From Streptomyces atratus (lineage in GTDB: Bacteria > Actinomycetota > Actinomycetes > Streptomycetales > Streptomycetaceae), in the NCBI RefSeq assembly GCF_014648655.1, contig NZ_BMRN01000012.1:1-64000 (forward strand): DNA of 64,000 nt, given 5' to 3'. Positions 40,648 to 50,603 of the stretch are shown piece after piece. Position numbers and translations under genes: made by a program. Positions within the stretch are counted from its first letter, which is position 1. The number at the start of each line of letters is the position of its first letter. The notes beneath the pieces are model-generated. The model was not told the origin of the DNA and did no database searches. It was given only the letters and a program-made list of their open reading frames with translations.

Positions 40648-43110
40648 GTGGTGGGTGGGATCACTCTGTTGGAGGACGAGCCGAGCGGTACGGGGGCCGC
40701 CGAGGCGGCGAACACGCCGCCCTCGCCGCCCCCTGTCGCGAAAAAGACGCAAGAGGCGGAAGAAGCCGCGGCCATCGCGCCTTCCGCCGTACCGGATGCC
40801 ACGCCCCGTCACATCCGGCTGGTCTTCCTCGGGCTGATGCTCACGCTTCTGCTCGCGGCGCTCGACCAGATGATCGTGGCCACCGCACTGCCGAAGATCG
40901 TCGGCGAGCTGCACGGCCTGGAGAAGATGTCCTGGGCCGTCACCGCGTACCTCCTCGCCTCCACCATCGGGCTGCCGATCTACGGAAAGCTCGGCGACCT
41001 CTTCGGCCGCAAGGGCGTCTTCCAGTTCGCCATTGTCGTCTTCGTCATCGGCTCCGCGCTGGCCGGCTGGTCCCGCACCATGGACGAACTGATCGCCTTC
41101 CGTGCCGTCCAGGGCATCGGCGGCGGCGGGCTCATGATCGGTGTCCAGGCGATCATCGCGGATGTCGTACCGCCCCGGGAACGCGGCCGGTTCATGGGAC
41201 TCATCGGCGCAGCCTTCGGCCTCGCCTCCGTCGCGGGTCCGCTGCTCGGCGGCTTCTTCACCGACCATGCCTCCTGGCGCTGGTGCTTCTACATCAACGT
41301 CCCGTTCGGCCTGATCACCCTCGCCGTCATCACCGTCGTACTGAAACTCCCCAGGCCCACCGTCCGGCCCCGCCTCGACATCCTCGGCGCGCTGCTGCTC
41401 GCGGCCGCCTCCACCTGCCTGGTGCTGCTGACCAGCTGGGGCGGTACGGAGTACGCCTGGGGATCGCGCACCATTCTGGGGCTGGCCGCCGGAGCCGCCG
41501 GAACGGCCCTGCTGTTCGTCGTCGTCGAGCACCGGGCAGCCGAACCGATCATTCCGCTGCGGCTGTTCCGTGACTCGATCTTCAATGTCACCGCGCTCGT
41601 CGGCGCGGTCGTCGGAGTCGCACTGTTCGGCGCCGCCAGCTATCTGCCGACGTTCCTGCAGATGGTCGACGGCGCCACGGCCACCGAGTCCGGGCTGCTG
41701 ATGCTCCCGATGATGGGCGGCATCGTCGGCGCGTCCGTCGTATCCGGTCAGCTGATCTCCCGGACAGGCCGCTACCGTGTCTATCCGATTCTCGGCGGCG
41801 CCGTCTCGGTGGTCGGCATGTGGCTGCTCTCCCGGCTCGAAACCGACACCCCGCGGTTCGAATACAGCATCGCGCAGGCCGTGCTCGGCATCGGGATCGG
41901 CCTGGTCATGCCGGTACTCGTGCTCGCCGTGCAGAACTCCGTGGAGCCCGCCGACCTCGGCGCCGCCACCAGCGCCAACAACTACTTCCGGCAGATCGGC
42001 GGCAGCGTCGGCGCCGCAGTCTTCGGGACGCTCTTCGCGGGCCGCCTCGCGGACGCGCTCGCAGTCCGTCTGCCGTCCGGCGCCGACCTCCCGGACCCCG
42101 AGTCGATCACCCCGCAGCTGGTCCATGCCATGGAGCCCGCGCTGCGCGACAGCTACATCCAGGCATACGCCGACGCGATGCCGCGGATCTTCCTCTATCT
42201 CGTGCCGGTGCTCGCGCTCGGCCTGTTCTTCGCCTTCTTCCTCAAGGAGAAACCGCTGGTGTCCCATCACAGCCCCGAAAGCGCCGCCGGGTCCGCACCG
42301 ATCCCCGCCGCCCGCACCACCGCTGCCGCTCCGCCGCCGCCCGTCTACCTGTCGGGTGTGCCGGTGTGCGGCAGCGTCCAGCACCCCGACGGCACGAAGG
42401 TCCCGCGCGCCGCCCTCACCCTCATCGACGTCCAGGGACAGCAGGTCGGACGGGGCGCGAGCGGGGACGACGGGCGGTACGCGCTGAGCGTGCCCGGCGC
42501 CGGCAGTTACGTCCTCATCGCCGCGGCCGGCGGCCACCAGCCTCAGGCCGTCAGCGTCACCGTGGGCGAACGGCCCGTCGAGCTCGATGTGGTGCTCGGC
42601 GGTGCGGGACGCCTTGCCGGGACCGTCGTCACCGCCGACGGCATTCCGGTGCGCGACGCCGCCGTCACTCTCACCGATGTACGCGGCGAAGTGGTCGCGT
42701 CCACCCGCAGCGGCCGCGAAGGCGGCTATGTGATCACGGAGTTGGTGGCCGGCGAGTACACCCTCGCCGCCAGCGCGCCCGCCTTTCGGCCCGCCGCGCT
42801 GCCGGTGAGCGTGCAGGCGGCCAGGGAGACCCGGCAGGACATCGAACTCGCCGGCGGAGCGGTGCTGCGCGGCGTCGTACGGGCCGGTGGCGGCCGGCCC
42901 GTCGAGGACGCCCGGGTCACGCTCCTGGACGCGGCGGGCAATGTGGTCGACACGCTCACCACCGGGCCCGACGGCGCATTCCGGTTCGTGGACCTGTCCA
43001 CCGGTGAGTACACGGTGATCGCGGCCGGGTATCCGCCGGTGGCCACAGTCCTCCAGGTCGCGGGTGGCGGACGGACCGAACGCGACCTCCAACTGGGCCA
43101 CGAGGACTGA
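40648..43110 (+). CDS. MFS DHA2-type exporter with three C-terminal carboxypeptidase-regulatory-like domains
   Basis: An 820-residue fusion. A proline-rich cytoplasmic tail leads into a 14-helix drug:H antiporter (DHA2/EmrB class) with motif A GKLGDLFGRKGVFQF and motif C-like GAAFGLASVAGPLLGGFF, ending near residue 545 (FFAFFLKEKPL). After a Pro/Ala linker come three repeats of about 84 residues (from about residues 567, 652 and 736), each with a GxV...G.PV..A.VTL.D..G..V....G.DG.Y....L..G.Y.L.A pattern of the CarboxypepD_reg/Cna-B beta-sandwich. GTG 40648 has GAGGGGAG 6 bases upstream; ATG 40627 is less likely. The substrate is unknown. Confidence 0.88.
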   Translation: MVGGITLLEDEPSGTGAAEAANTPPSPPPVAKKTQEAEEAAAIAPSAVPDATPRHIRLVFLGLMLTLLLAALDQMIVATALPKIVGELHGLEKMSWAVTAYLLASTIGLPIYGKLGDLFGRKGVFQFAIVVFVIGSALAGWSRTMDELIAFRAVQGIGGGGLMIGVQAIIADVVPPRERGRFMGLIGAAFGLASVAGPLLGGFFTDHASWRWCFYINVPFGLITLAVITVVLKLPRPTVRPRLDILGALLLAAASTCLVLLTSWGGTEYAWGSRTILGLAAGAAGTALLFVVVEHRAAEPIIPLRLFRDSIFNVTALVGAVVGVALFGAASYLPTFLQMVDGATATESGLLMLPMMGGIVGASVVSGQLISRTGRYRVYPILGGAVSVVGMWLLSRLETDTPRFEYSIAQAVLGIGIGLVMPVLVLAVQNSVEPADLGAATSANNYFRQIGGSVGAAVFGTLFAGRLADALAVRLPSGADLPDPESITPQLVHAMEPALRDSYIQAYADAMPRIFLYLVPVLALGLFFAFFLKEKPLVSHHSPESAAGSAPIPAARTTAAAPPPPVYLSGVPVCGSVQHPDGTKVPRAALTLIDVQGQQVGRGASGDDGRYALSVPGAGSYVLIAAAGGHQPQAVSVTVGERPVELDVVLGGAGRLAGTVVTADGIPVRDAAVTLTDVRGEVVASTRSGREGGYVITELVAGEYTLAASAPAFRPAALPVSVQAARETRQDIELAGGAVLRGVVRAGGGRPVEDARVTLLDAAGNVVDTLTTGPDGAFRFVDLSTGEYTVIAAGYPPVATVLQVAGGGRTERDLQLGHED

Positions 43111-43124
43111 CCGTTCCGAGGAAC

Positions 43125-43154
43125 GGGCCGGCCGGCGGCTTCACCGGCCGGCCC
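43125..43154 (+). terminator. Hairpin after the MFS fusion gene
   Basis: GGGCCGGCCGG (43125-43135) pairs with CCGGCCGGCCC (43144-43154), 14 bases after the stop. Confidence 0.8.
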
Positions 43155-43463
43155 GGCACCGCAACGGCGCCGGTCCGTGCGCGGCCGGGTGCGCTGGGCG
43201 CACCACCTCCGGGGGCGGTTGGGCCGATCACCGGCGGGCGCCGGACGCGGAGCCGTACCGTGGAGTCACGTATCGCAGAATGTTGCAGTGGGGAAGCAAG
43301 ACCGTCCGGCGATCAGCCGTATCCCGCGCCCCCGGTCGCACGCCTGGTGAAGGACGCCGCCCACGGGCGGTGGATGCTGTGTGCGGTCTTGCCGCGGCCG
43401 CCCCGGGGGCGGTAGTCCGTACCTGGGCAAAATGCCTCAGGAAAAGCGGACTCGGGAGTGCAT
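43155..43463. other. Intergenic region before the methyltransferase gene
   Basis: About 310 bases without a supported gene. It presumably contains the methyltransferase promoter. Nothing else stands out. Confidence 0.5.
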
Positions 43464-44195
43464 ATGGACGTGTCACAGCGTTACCGCGAGGCGTGGGAGG
43501 GCTTCTGGTCCGCCACCTCGGACGCGCCCGGTGAGGCGATCTGGGACGCCGACCCCTCCCTCAGCTCCGTACCCCACAGCGAGCTGCTCCTGCCGTACGC
43601 CGACACCTCACTGCCCATCGTCGACCTCGGCTGCGGGAACGGCACCCAGACCCGCTATCTCGCCACCCGCTTCCCCCACGCGATGGGTGTGGACCTCTCG
43701 CACGCGGCGATCGCGCACGCACGCCGCGCGGACCCCGACGGCGTTGCCGAGTTCGCCCAGCTCGACCTCGTCGACGCGGAGGCCGTGGCGGCCCTGCACG
43801 AGCGGATCGGCGACACCAATGTCTATATGCGTGCGGTGATCCACCAGAGCGAGGCCGAGGCCAGGCCCGCCGTCGCCGCGGCGGTCGCGACGATGGTGGG
43901 GGAGCGGGGCCGGGCGTTCGTCGCCGAGCTGACCCCGGCCGCCAAGGACGTGCTCCAGCAGGCGGCGCAGGGACCGGACGGCCCGCCCGAGAAGCTGCGC
44001 CGGGTCCTGGACCACGGTCTCAAGCCGGCCGGCGCCACGGAGGAGGAGGTGCCTCAGCTGCTGCGGGCGGCCGGACTGACCACGCTGGCCGGCGGTGAGA
44101 CCGTCCTGGCCCAGACCGAGTATCTGCCCGACGGAACCCGTATCGACCTGCCCGCACGCTGGTTCGTGCTGGCCGCGTCCTTGGCCGTCGGCTGA
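43464..44195 (+). CDS. Class I SAM-dependent methyltransferase
   Basis: A 243-residue methyltransferase with SAM motif I LPIVDLGCGNGTQTRYLATRFP near residue 50, acidic motif II VDLSHAAIAHARRAD, and motif III/IV around DTNVYMRAVIHQSE. The C-terminal half (VATMVGERGRAFVAELTPAAKDVLQQAA) is helical. ATG 43464 follows GGGAG at 43454-43458. There is no biosynthetic context to reveal the substrate; small-molecule methylation is plausible. Confidence 0.82.
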   Translation: MDVSQRYREAWEGFWSATSDAPGEAIWDADPSLSSVPHSELLLPYADTSLPIVDLGCGNGTQTRYLATRFPHAMGVDLSHAAIAHARRADPDGVAEFAQLDLVDAEAVAALHERIGDTNVYMRAVIHQSEAEARPAVAAAVATMVGERGRAFVAELTPAAKDVLQQAAQGPDGPPEKLRRVLDHGLKPAGATEEEVPQLLRAAGLTTLAGGETVLAQTEYLPDGTRIDLPARWFVLAASLAVG

Positions 44196-44312
44196 CATCG
44201 TCGGCCGGCAACACAGGGAGCGGCGGGCGAGGAGGTCACGGCAGCAGCCGCGGCCCCCGCTTCGCCGCGAGGTCTTCGACCCAGCCGAACAGCGCCACCG
44301 CCAGGCGACCGC

Positions 44313-44475
44313 TGCACCCCGCTGTGGGGTGGCACCGCGAAGGCCGGCGACAAGGCGGTGACCTCGCGCGTCGCCGCGCTCACCGCGACCGGCGCGGACG
44401 TCCGGGTCTCCTTCGGCGGGGCCGCGGGGAACGAGCTCGCACTCGCCTGCGACAGCGCCAGGGAACTGGCCCTCA
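44313..44475 (+). pseudogene. Fragment of a GH18 chitinase-like gene
   Basis: In one plus-strand frame the 54 codons read CTPLWGGTAKAGDKAVTSRVAALTATGADVRVSFGGAAGNELALACDSARELA, closely matching the beta-strand region (VRVSFGGA..NELA) of Streptomyces GH18 chitinase-like proteins, just before the DxxDxDxE catalytic strand. The frame is lost on both sides and the 3' end abuts the stop of the LysR gene. There is no start or ribosome-binding site. It looks like a deletion relic. Confidence 0.65.
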
Positions 44476-45363
44476 CAGCCCGCCGTCACTCCGGAGCAGC
44501 GCCATCAGCTCCCGTGCCCCCGGGCTCATGGCCCGGGCCGCGGGCAGCACCACGACGCTCTCGTAGTAAGGCTGTCGGGGCCCTTCGAGCTCCACCGCCA
44601 CCAGTCCCCGGGCCTCGGGCTTGCGGGAGAAGTGGTGCGGCACCAGCGCGACCCCCAGCCCCTCGTGCACCAGCTCCAGCAGGCTGTGTACGTCATTCAC
44701 CTCCAGCCCTACCGTGCGCCGCACCCGCGCCTCGGTGAACGCCCCGTCCGCCGCCCGCCGCGGACCCCAGTCCGGATGGAAGTCGATGAAGGACTCACCG
44801 GGCAGCTCACTCCACGCGACGCTGTCTGCCGTCGCGAACCGGTGACCGGGCGCACAGAGGACGACCATGGGCTCACGCGCCAGCGGGATGAGCTCGCCTC
44901 GCCACTCGACGGAACTGACGGTCGCGGCGAAGGCGGCATCGAGCCGCCCGCCGGCCACCCCGTCCACCAGACTCGTGGTGCCCTCCTGGCGGAGCCGGAT
45001 CTCCATGAGCGGGTGCTTACGGTGAAAGGCCGCCAGCAGACGCGGAAGATGCACCCCGGGCACGCACTGCTCGACGCCCACCGACAGGGTGCCGCGCAGC
45101 AGTCCCCGTACCGCATCGACGGCGTCCCTCGCCGCTCGCGCCCCCGCCAGCGTGCGCTCGGCCTCCACCAGCAGGGCGCGTCCCGCCTCGGTCAGCCGCA
45201 CGCTGCGCGTGGTGCGGCTGAACAGCGGTGTCCTGAGCTCCTGCTCCAGGGCCCGGACGGAGGCGGAAAGACCGGACTGCGACACGGCGAGGCGCTCGGC
45301 GGCACGCGTGAAGTGCTGTTCCTCGGCGACGGCGACGAAATGTTCCAGCTGACGCAACTCCAT
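44473..45363 (-). CDS. LysR family transcriptional regulator
   Basis: A 296-residue LysR protein. The N-terminal winged helix-turn-helix is MELRQLEHFVAVAEEQHFTRAAERLAVSQSGLSASVRALEQELRTPLFSR. The co-inducer domain from about residue 90 is of the periplasmic-binding type (GTLSVGVEQCVPGVHLPRLLAAF). It is divergent from the aldo/keto reductase gene across 113 bases, the standard layout for a LysR regulator and its target. A relatively AT-rich patch (45364-45405) in that gap is the likely operator region. Confidence 0.92.
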   Translation of the reverse strand: MELRQLEHFVAVAEEQHFTRAAERLAVSQSGLSASVRALEQELRTPLFSRTTRSVRLTEAGRALLVEAERTLAGARAARDAVDAVRGLLRGTLSVGVEQCVPGVHLPRLLAAFHRKHPLMEIRLRQEGTTSLVDGVAGGRLDAAFAATVSSVEWRGELIPLAREPMVVLCAPGHRFATADSVAWSELPGESFIDFHPDWGPRRAADGAFTEARVRRTVGLEVNDVHSLLELVHEGLGVALVPHHFSRKPEARGLVAVELEGPRQPYYESVVVLPAARAMSPGARELMALLRSDGGL

Positions 45364-45476
45364 GATTGAGAAATATAAGCGCTGAATCCAAGCAGAATCT
45401 CCTGTTGGACTGCTGGATCGTTGTCGGCGAACCTGGACCCTGCGCACCGCAACCGCCCCTCTTCCGTGGAGCCCGC

Positions 45477-46478
<1,002 letters not shown>

Positions 46479-46485
46479 GCCGTCG

Positions 46486-46510
46486 GGCGCCCCCGTGGCC
46501 GGGGGGCGCC
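46486..46510 (+). terminator. Hairpin after the aldo/keto reductase gene
   Basis: GGCGCCCCC (46486-46494) pairs with GGGGGCGCC (46502-46510) across a 7-base loop, just past the stop. Confidence 0.7.
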
Positions 46511-46566
46511 GTCGGGCCCCGCGAATCTACGGGGCGTACAGCTGTCGGGCTTGGCATGATGGCTCG

Positions 46567-47073
46567 ATGCAGGATGACAAGAGAACCTATCCTCCGCGGA
46601 TGGACGACGAGCGTGCGTCACTGGGCGGCTTCCTCCAGTTCCAGCGCGAGACACTGGCCATGAAGTGCGCCGGGCTCACCACCGAACAGCTGAGGGAACG
46701 GGTTTTTCCCACCTCGGAGTTGACCCTCCTCGGGCTGGTCCGCCATCTCGCCGAGGCGGAGCGTTCCTGGTTCCGCCGGGTACTGAAGGGCGAGGTCGCG
46801 CCGCCGCACTGGCCCGGCCCGAACCCCGGAGAGTTCGCCGAGTTCGACGTCGAAACCGCCGAACCGGACGAGGCGTTCAGGATCTGGCACGAGGAGTGCG
46901 CGCGCTCCCGCGCCACTGTGGAGGCCGCCGATTCCCTTGAAATCACCGGGAGTTACGGCGACGATGTGTTCTCGCTGCGATACATCCTCACTCATATGAT
47001 CGAGGAGTACGCGCGGCACAACGGCCACGCGGACCTGCTCCGGGAGGCCATCGACGGAGCCACCGGGGCGTAG
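46567..47073 (+). CDS. DinB/DUF664 family protein
   Basis: A 168-residue four-helix-bundle protein of the DinB/mycothiol-transferase-like family. Metal-ligand histidines fit VRHLAEAERSWFRR near residue 60 and EEYARHNGHADLLREAIDGATG at the end. Members act as thiol-dependent transferases or detoxification proteins; mycothiol is the thiol expected in this organism. A paralog lies at 57206 with the same start (RETL..KCAGL) and end (EYARHNGHADLLRE..DGATG). It is convergent with the amidase gene. Confidence 0.85.
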   Translation: MQDDKRTYPPRMDDERASLGGFLQFQRETLAMKCAGLTTEQLRERVFPTSELTLLGLVRHLAEAERSWFRRVLKGEVAPPHWPGPNPGEFAEFDVETAEPDEAFRIWHEECARSRATVEAADSLEITGSYGDDVFSLRYILTHMIEEYARHNGHADLLREAIDGATGA

Positions 47074-47113
47074 TCTCCCTTCCGGTTCCGTGGCCGCGCG
47101 GCCACGTCCGTGC

Positions 47114-48544
47114 TCAACCCGCCGCGGGTGTTTGCGCCTCGACCCGGTCGACGTAGCGGTGGGCCCAGGGCAGGGCCTCCTCCAGGGCCGCGGATACGCC
47201 GAGCAGGAGGTCCTCGCGGCCCCATCCGGCCGTGAGTGAAACCCCGAGCGGCAGGCCCTGTGAACTCCAGCCCAGCGGAAGGCTGATGGTCGGGAACCCG
47301 GTGGCGTTCCCGATCACGGTGTTGCCCGTGAAAGCGGTCATCGCGGCCAGCTCCGCCGCCGGATCCGCGTCGTTGCGGAGCCGGCCGATGAGCGTCGGCG
47401 GGGTCGTGACGGTCGGGGTGATCACGATGTCGGCGTCCGCGTAGTCGAGCGTCCAGGCCCGCGCGCGGGCCTGGACGACACCGATCGAGGCGGCCAGCTC
47501 GCCCGAGGTGAACTTCTTCGATCCGGCCCGGAGATGGCGGACGATCGGACGCAGGGCCGCCTCGTCGAACGCCATGGTCCTGGCCCCGACCAGCGCGGTG
47601 AACATCACCCGGAAGCCCTCGGTGAACGCGGGGTCCGGCGCCTGGTCCCGGGCGAAGACGGCATGGCCGAGCCCGGCCAGCGTACGGGCGGTGAGTTCGG
47701 CGGCGGCGGCGACCTCGGCGTCCACGGGCGCTCCCGAGACCGAGCCCTGCGCGAGCGCCACCCTCAGTCGCGGGACAGGTGCGTCGCAGGCGCGCTCGTA
47801 GCTGTCGACGCGGGGCGGATGCACGGTGCCGACTCCGGTACGGGTGGTCAGCGCATCGAGGAATGCCGCGGTGTCGCGCACGGTGCGGGCGAGCGGCCCC
47901 CGTACGGAGAGCCCCATCCCGTCGTTGCCGTCCGGGCCCGCCGTGACGAGTCCACGGCTCGGTTTCAGCCCGATCACACCGCAGGCGCTCGCGGGGGAGC
48001 GTACGGAACCGGCGGTGTCACTGCCCTGGGCGATCGGCACCAGCAGCGCACCGACCGCGGCCGCCGCGCCGCCACTGCTGCCGGCCGCGCTGCGGGTGAG
48101 GTCGAACGGGCTGCGCGCGGGGGCGGACACCTCGGGCTCGGTGTAGCAGGCGGCCCCGAACTCGGGAACGGTGGTCTTGCCGAGGCTGATCAGCCCGGCG
48201 TCGGCCATGACATCGACGATCTCGTCGTTGTGGTCGGGAATCCAGTCGCGCAGCAGCGCGGAACCCAGCGTGGTGCGTACGCCCGCGGTGGCCTCCAGGT
48301 CCTTGACGGCGGTGGGTACGCCGAACAGGCGCGGCAGTTCCGTACGGTCCGTGGAGCGCAGGGTGCGTCCGGCCTCGGCCGCGGCGGCGCGGGCCCGGTC
48401 CGCCGACACGGTGGTGAACGCACCCACCCGGTCGCCGTCCTCGATCCGGGCCAGCAGATGGTCCACGACTTCGGTGGGAGTTGTGTCTCCGCGCTCGTAG
48501 GCGGTGGCCAGTTGGAGAGCCGTGAGGTCGTGCAACTGCGGCAT
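47114..48544 (-). CDS. Amidase signature family enzyme
   Basis: A 476-residue amidase with the Ser-cisSer-Lys triad: Lys in FGVPTAVKDLEATAG, cis-Ser and Gly-rich loop in TRSAAGSSGGAAAAVGA, and nucleophile Ser in PIAQGSDTAGSVRSPASACGVIGLKPS. It hydrolyses an amide of unknown identity; the C-terminal part matches aliphatic/6-aminohexanoate-dimer-type amidases. ATG 48544 has GGGAG upstream. It is divergent from a TetR regulator that probably controls it. Confidence 0.9.
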   Translation of the reverse strand: MPQLHDLTALQLATAYERGDTTPTEVVDHLLARIEDGDRVGAFTTVSADRARAAAAEAGRTLRSTDRTELPRLFGVPTAVKDLEATAGVRTTLGSALLRDWIPDHNDEIVDVMADAGLISLGKTTVPEFGAACYTEPEVSAPARSPFDLTRSAAGSSGGAAAAVGALLVPIAQGSDTAGSVRSPASACGVIGLKPSRGLVTAGPDGNDGMGLSVRGPLARTVRDTAAFLDALTTRTGVGTVHPPRVDSYERACDAPVPRLRVALAQGSVSGAPVDAEVAAAAELTARTLAGLGHAVFARDQAPDPAFTEGFRVMFTALVGARTMAFDEAALRPIVRHLRAGSKKFTSGELAASIGVVQARARAWTLDYADADIVITPTVTTPPTLIGRLRNDADPAAELAAMTAFTGNTVIGNATGFPTISLPLGWSSQGLPLGVSLTAGWGREDLLLGVSAALEEALPWAHRYVDRVEAQTPAAG

Positions 48545-48591
48545 GGATGCTCCCATTGCTGTTTCGTTACGCGTATCGATATGGTGACGGC

Positions 48592-49242
48592 ATGGTGGTC
48601 GAGAAGGCAAGTACTCCGAAGAACGGCCGTCCCCGGGCGGTCACGCTCGACGCGATCCTGGACGCGGCGACCGAGATCGCCGACGACCGCGGTCTCGACG
48701 CGGTGACCTTCCGCGTGGTGGCCGACCGGCTGGGTGTGTCACCGATGGCGATCCACCGCACGACGGGCGGCATCGACGCGCTCCAGCACGCGCTGGTGTC
48801 CCGGATCGTCGGCGAGGTGACCCGGTCCGTGCACTGGCCGGGCGACTGGCGCGGCGTCGTCCGGCTGTTCGCGGACACGCTCCACGACCTGCTCATGCGG
48901 CACCCCGTCATCCTTGAGGCGCACCGCCGCGCCTCCCTCGTCGGGCCCGGCGCGGACGATGTCGCACTGCGGGTCGTCGATGCGCTGCGGACCGCGGGAC
49001 TCGACGAGGAGGGCGCCGTGTACGCGTACGGTGCCCTGCACGACTTCGTCACCGGCCATGTGGCGATCCGTCTCGGCCGCGGCGATCCGGAACAGCTCCG
49101 ACTCCCGCCCGAGCGCCGGGCCATGTCGGTGTTCGCCGACCACCACGACTACGACCGTCGGTTCGCCTACGGCCTCGACCTCGTCATCGGCGGGATCGCC
49201 GCCGCTGCCGCCGCCCCCGTATCGCATGAGGAGCAGAGATGA
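48592..49242 (+). CDS. TetR family regulator of the amidase/hydrolase locus
   Basis: A 216-residue TetR protein: a basic N-terminus, helix-turn-helix AVTFRVVADRLGVSPMAIHRTTGG near residue 37 and a TetR_C-like ligand domain. The stop overlaps the downstream alpha/beta hydrolase start (ATGA), so the two are co-translated. The 47-base gap to the divergent amidase gene contains ACGCGT and TATCGATA palindromes that could serve as the operator. It is not closely related to the two TetR paralogs of the ccr/etfB regulon. Confidence 0.85.
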   Translation: MVVEKASTPKNGRPRAVTLDAILDAATEIADDRGLDAVTFRVVADRLGVSPMAIHRTTGGIDALQHALVSRIVGEVTRSVHWPGDWRGVVRLFADTLHDLLMRHPVILEAHRRASLVGPGADDVALRVVDALRTAGLDEEGAVYAYGALHDFVTGHVAIRLGRGDPEQLRLPPERRAMSVFADHHDYDRRFAYGLDLVIGGIAAAAAAPVSHEEQR

Positions 49243-50159
49243 CCCCCTCCGTGCAGGATCTGCCCGAGACGGTCCGTCTGACGGCCCCCGGCGGGCGCCG
49301 TATCGCGTACTGCTCGTACGGGGACCCCGCCGCCCCGCCCGTGATCGTGCTCCACGGCACCCCGGGCAGCCGTTTCGAGGGGGTCGCACTGCGGCAGGCG
49401 GCCACGGACGCGGGCCTTCATCTGGTCTGCCCGGACCGTCCCGGATACGGCGAGACCGATCCCGTGCCCGGCCGGGGCTTCCACCGCTGGAACGGCGACT
49501 TCGTGACCCTGCTCGACCACCTCGGCCATGAACGGGCACCGCTCGTGGCGATCTCGGGCGGCGGCGGATACGCGCTGTCCGCCGCCCAGACGCACCCCGA
49601 GCGGGTGACGAAGCTGATCCTCGCGTGCGCCGCCGTCCCCGGAGCACCCCGACAGGCGTACGCACGCCGGATCCCGATCGTGAAGTGGCTGGACCGGCTG
49701 GTGCGCTGGGCCCCGGTGATCGCCCGGCCGATGCTCGCGGGGACGGGGATCTTCAAGCGCATGAAAAGCCGTGAGCCGCACCTCGACGCCTGGCCGCTCG
49801 CCGACCAACTGATCATGAAAGAACCGGAGTTCCAGGAGCTGTCGGATCTGGACACCACCGAGGCCCGGCGCCAGGGCATGGACGCGGCCATGGCCGATCT
49901 CGCCGGATACTCCCGCCCGCTGCCGGACCCGCTGAACTCGATCTCCGTACCGACCGTCTTCATCCACGGCGAGGCGGACGGCAACGTCCCCATCGAGGTG
50001 GCGCGTTGGGCGCACGCGCAGATCGACGGCGCCGCTCTGCGCACCGTTCCCGACGGCGGACACCTGTTCCTCCTCGCGGACCCGGACCCGCTCCTGCGGG
50101 AACTGACCGGCCCGCATCGCGGCGTAACGGTCGTGAAAGGAGATGGCGGGCAGCACTGA
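49239..50159 (+). CDS. Alpha/beta hydrolase
   Basis: A 306-residue hydrolase. The oxyanion region is VIVLHGTPGSRFEG, the nucleophile Ser lies in PLVAISGGGGYALSAA (SxGGG variant of GxSxG), Asp fits FIHGEADGNVPIEVA and His is in VPDGGHLFLL. It is coupled to the TetR gene by a 4-base overlap. Possible substrates include esters, lactones or epoxides. It is probably co-regulated with the divergent amidase. Confidence 0.86.
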   Translation: MTPSVQDLPETVRLTAPGGRRIAYCSYGDPAAPPVIVLHGTPGSRFEGVALRQAATDAGLHLVCPDRPGYGETDPVPGRGFHRWNGDFVTLLDHLGHERAPLVAISGGGGYALSAAQTHPERVTKLILACAAVPGAPRQAYARRIPIVKWLDRLVRWAPVIARPMLAGTGIFKRMKSREPHLDAWPLADQLIMKEPEFQELSDLDTTEARRQGMDAAMADLAGYSRPLPDPLNSISVPTVFIHGEADGNVPIEVARWAHAQIDGAALRTVPDGGHLFLLADPDPLLRELTGPHRGVTVVKGDGGQH

Positions 50160-50439
50160 CGATCCCCCTCTCCTGCCGGTGTGCTCGTCAGAGTCCATGC
50201 GGGGGCCGTGCACGGCGACGGGGTCCGTGCGGTGGATCACACCGTCGGCCGGTATCGCATGGCAGCGGAGTCCGCGGACCGTTTGGGCCGGTGGACGTGG
50301 CCGGCCCAGGAGGTGCCGCGCGGAGCGCACTTGCTGAGGCGCATTTGAGCGTTCTGGCGTGGCCGGCACGACGGCGATCGACAGCACCCCCGTGAAGTCC
50401 CCGCCCCTGGACGTTCGTGGCCCCTTCACGGCCCGACGG
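50160..50439. other. Gap without a supported gene
   Basis: About 280 bases between the hydrolase and a MerR relic. Frames are open on both strands but none shows a start signal or recognisable motif. It probably belongs to the same decayed patch as the MerR fragment. Confidence 0.4.
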
Positions 50440-50585
50440 CCAGGACCGCTGCACGATCAGCGAGGTCGTCCTGTTCATCGGGCTCAGGGCTCACGCTCTG
50501 CGCTGGTACGAGCAGATCGGTCCGATGTCGCAGGTGGAGCGGTCGCACGCCGGCCGGCGCCGCTTCAGCAACAGGGACCTGGAGG
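50440..50585 (+). pseudogene. N-terminal fragment of a MerR family regulator
   Basis: The plus-strand frame reads DRCTISEVVLFIGLRAHALRWYEQIGPMSQVERSHAGRRRFSNRDLE, the winged helix-turn-helix of a MerR regulator (ISEVA..TGL..HTLRWYE.IGLM..V.R...G.RRFS..DL). Several conserved positions are altered (for example GLRAHALR). The frame leaves homology after NRDLE and stops at 50614. The C-terminal effector domain is missing and no ribosome-binding site is present. Confidence 0.7.
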
Positions 50586-50603
50586 TTAACTTGCTTGCCC
50601 GCC

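Noticed and set aside
40483..43101. 872-codon minus-strand frame opposite the MFS gene
   Set aside because: Asp/Gly/Glu-rich mirror of the transporter codons with no recognisable domain.
50188..50478. Minus-strand frame opposite the MerR relic and the preceding gap
   Set aside because: No motif or start signal; composition is that of random open frames in this GC range.
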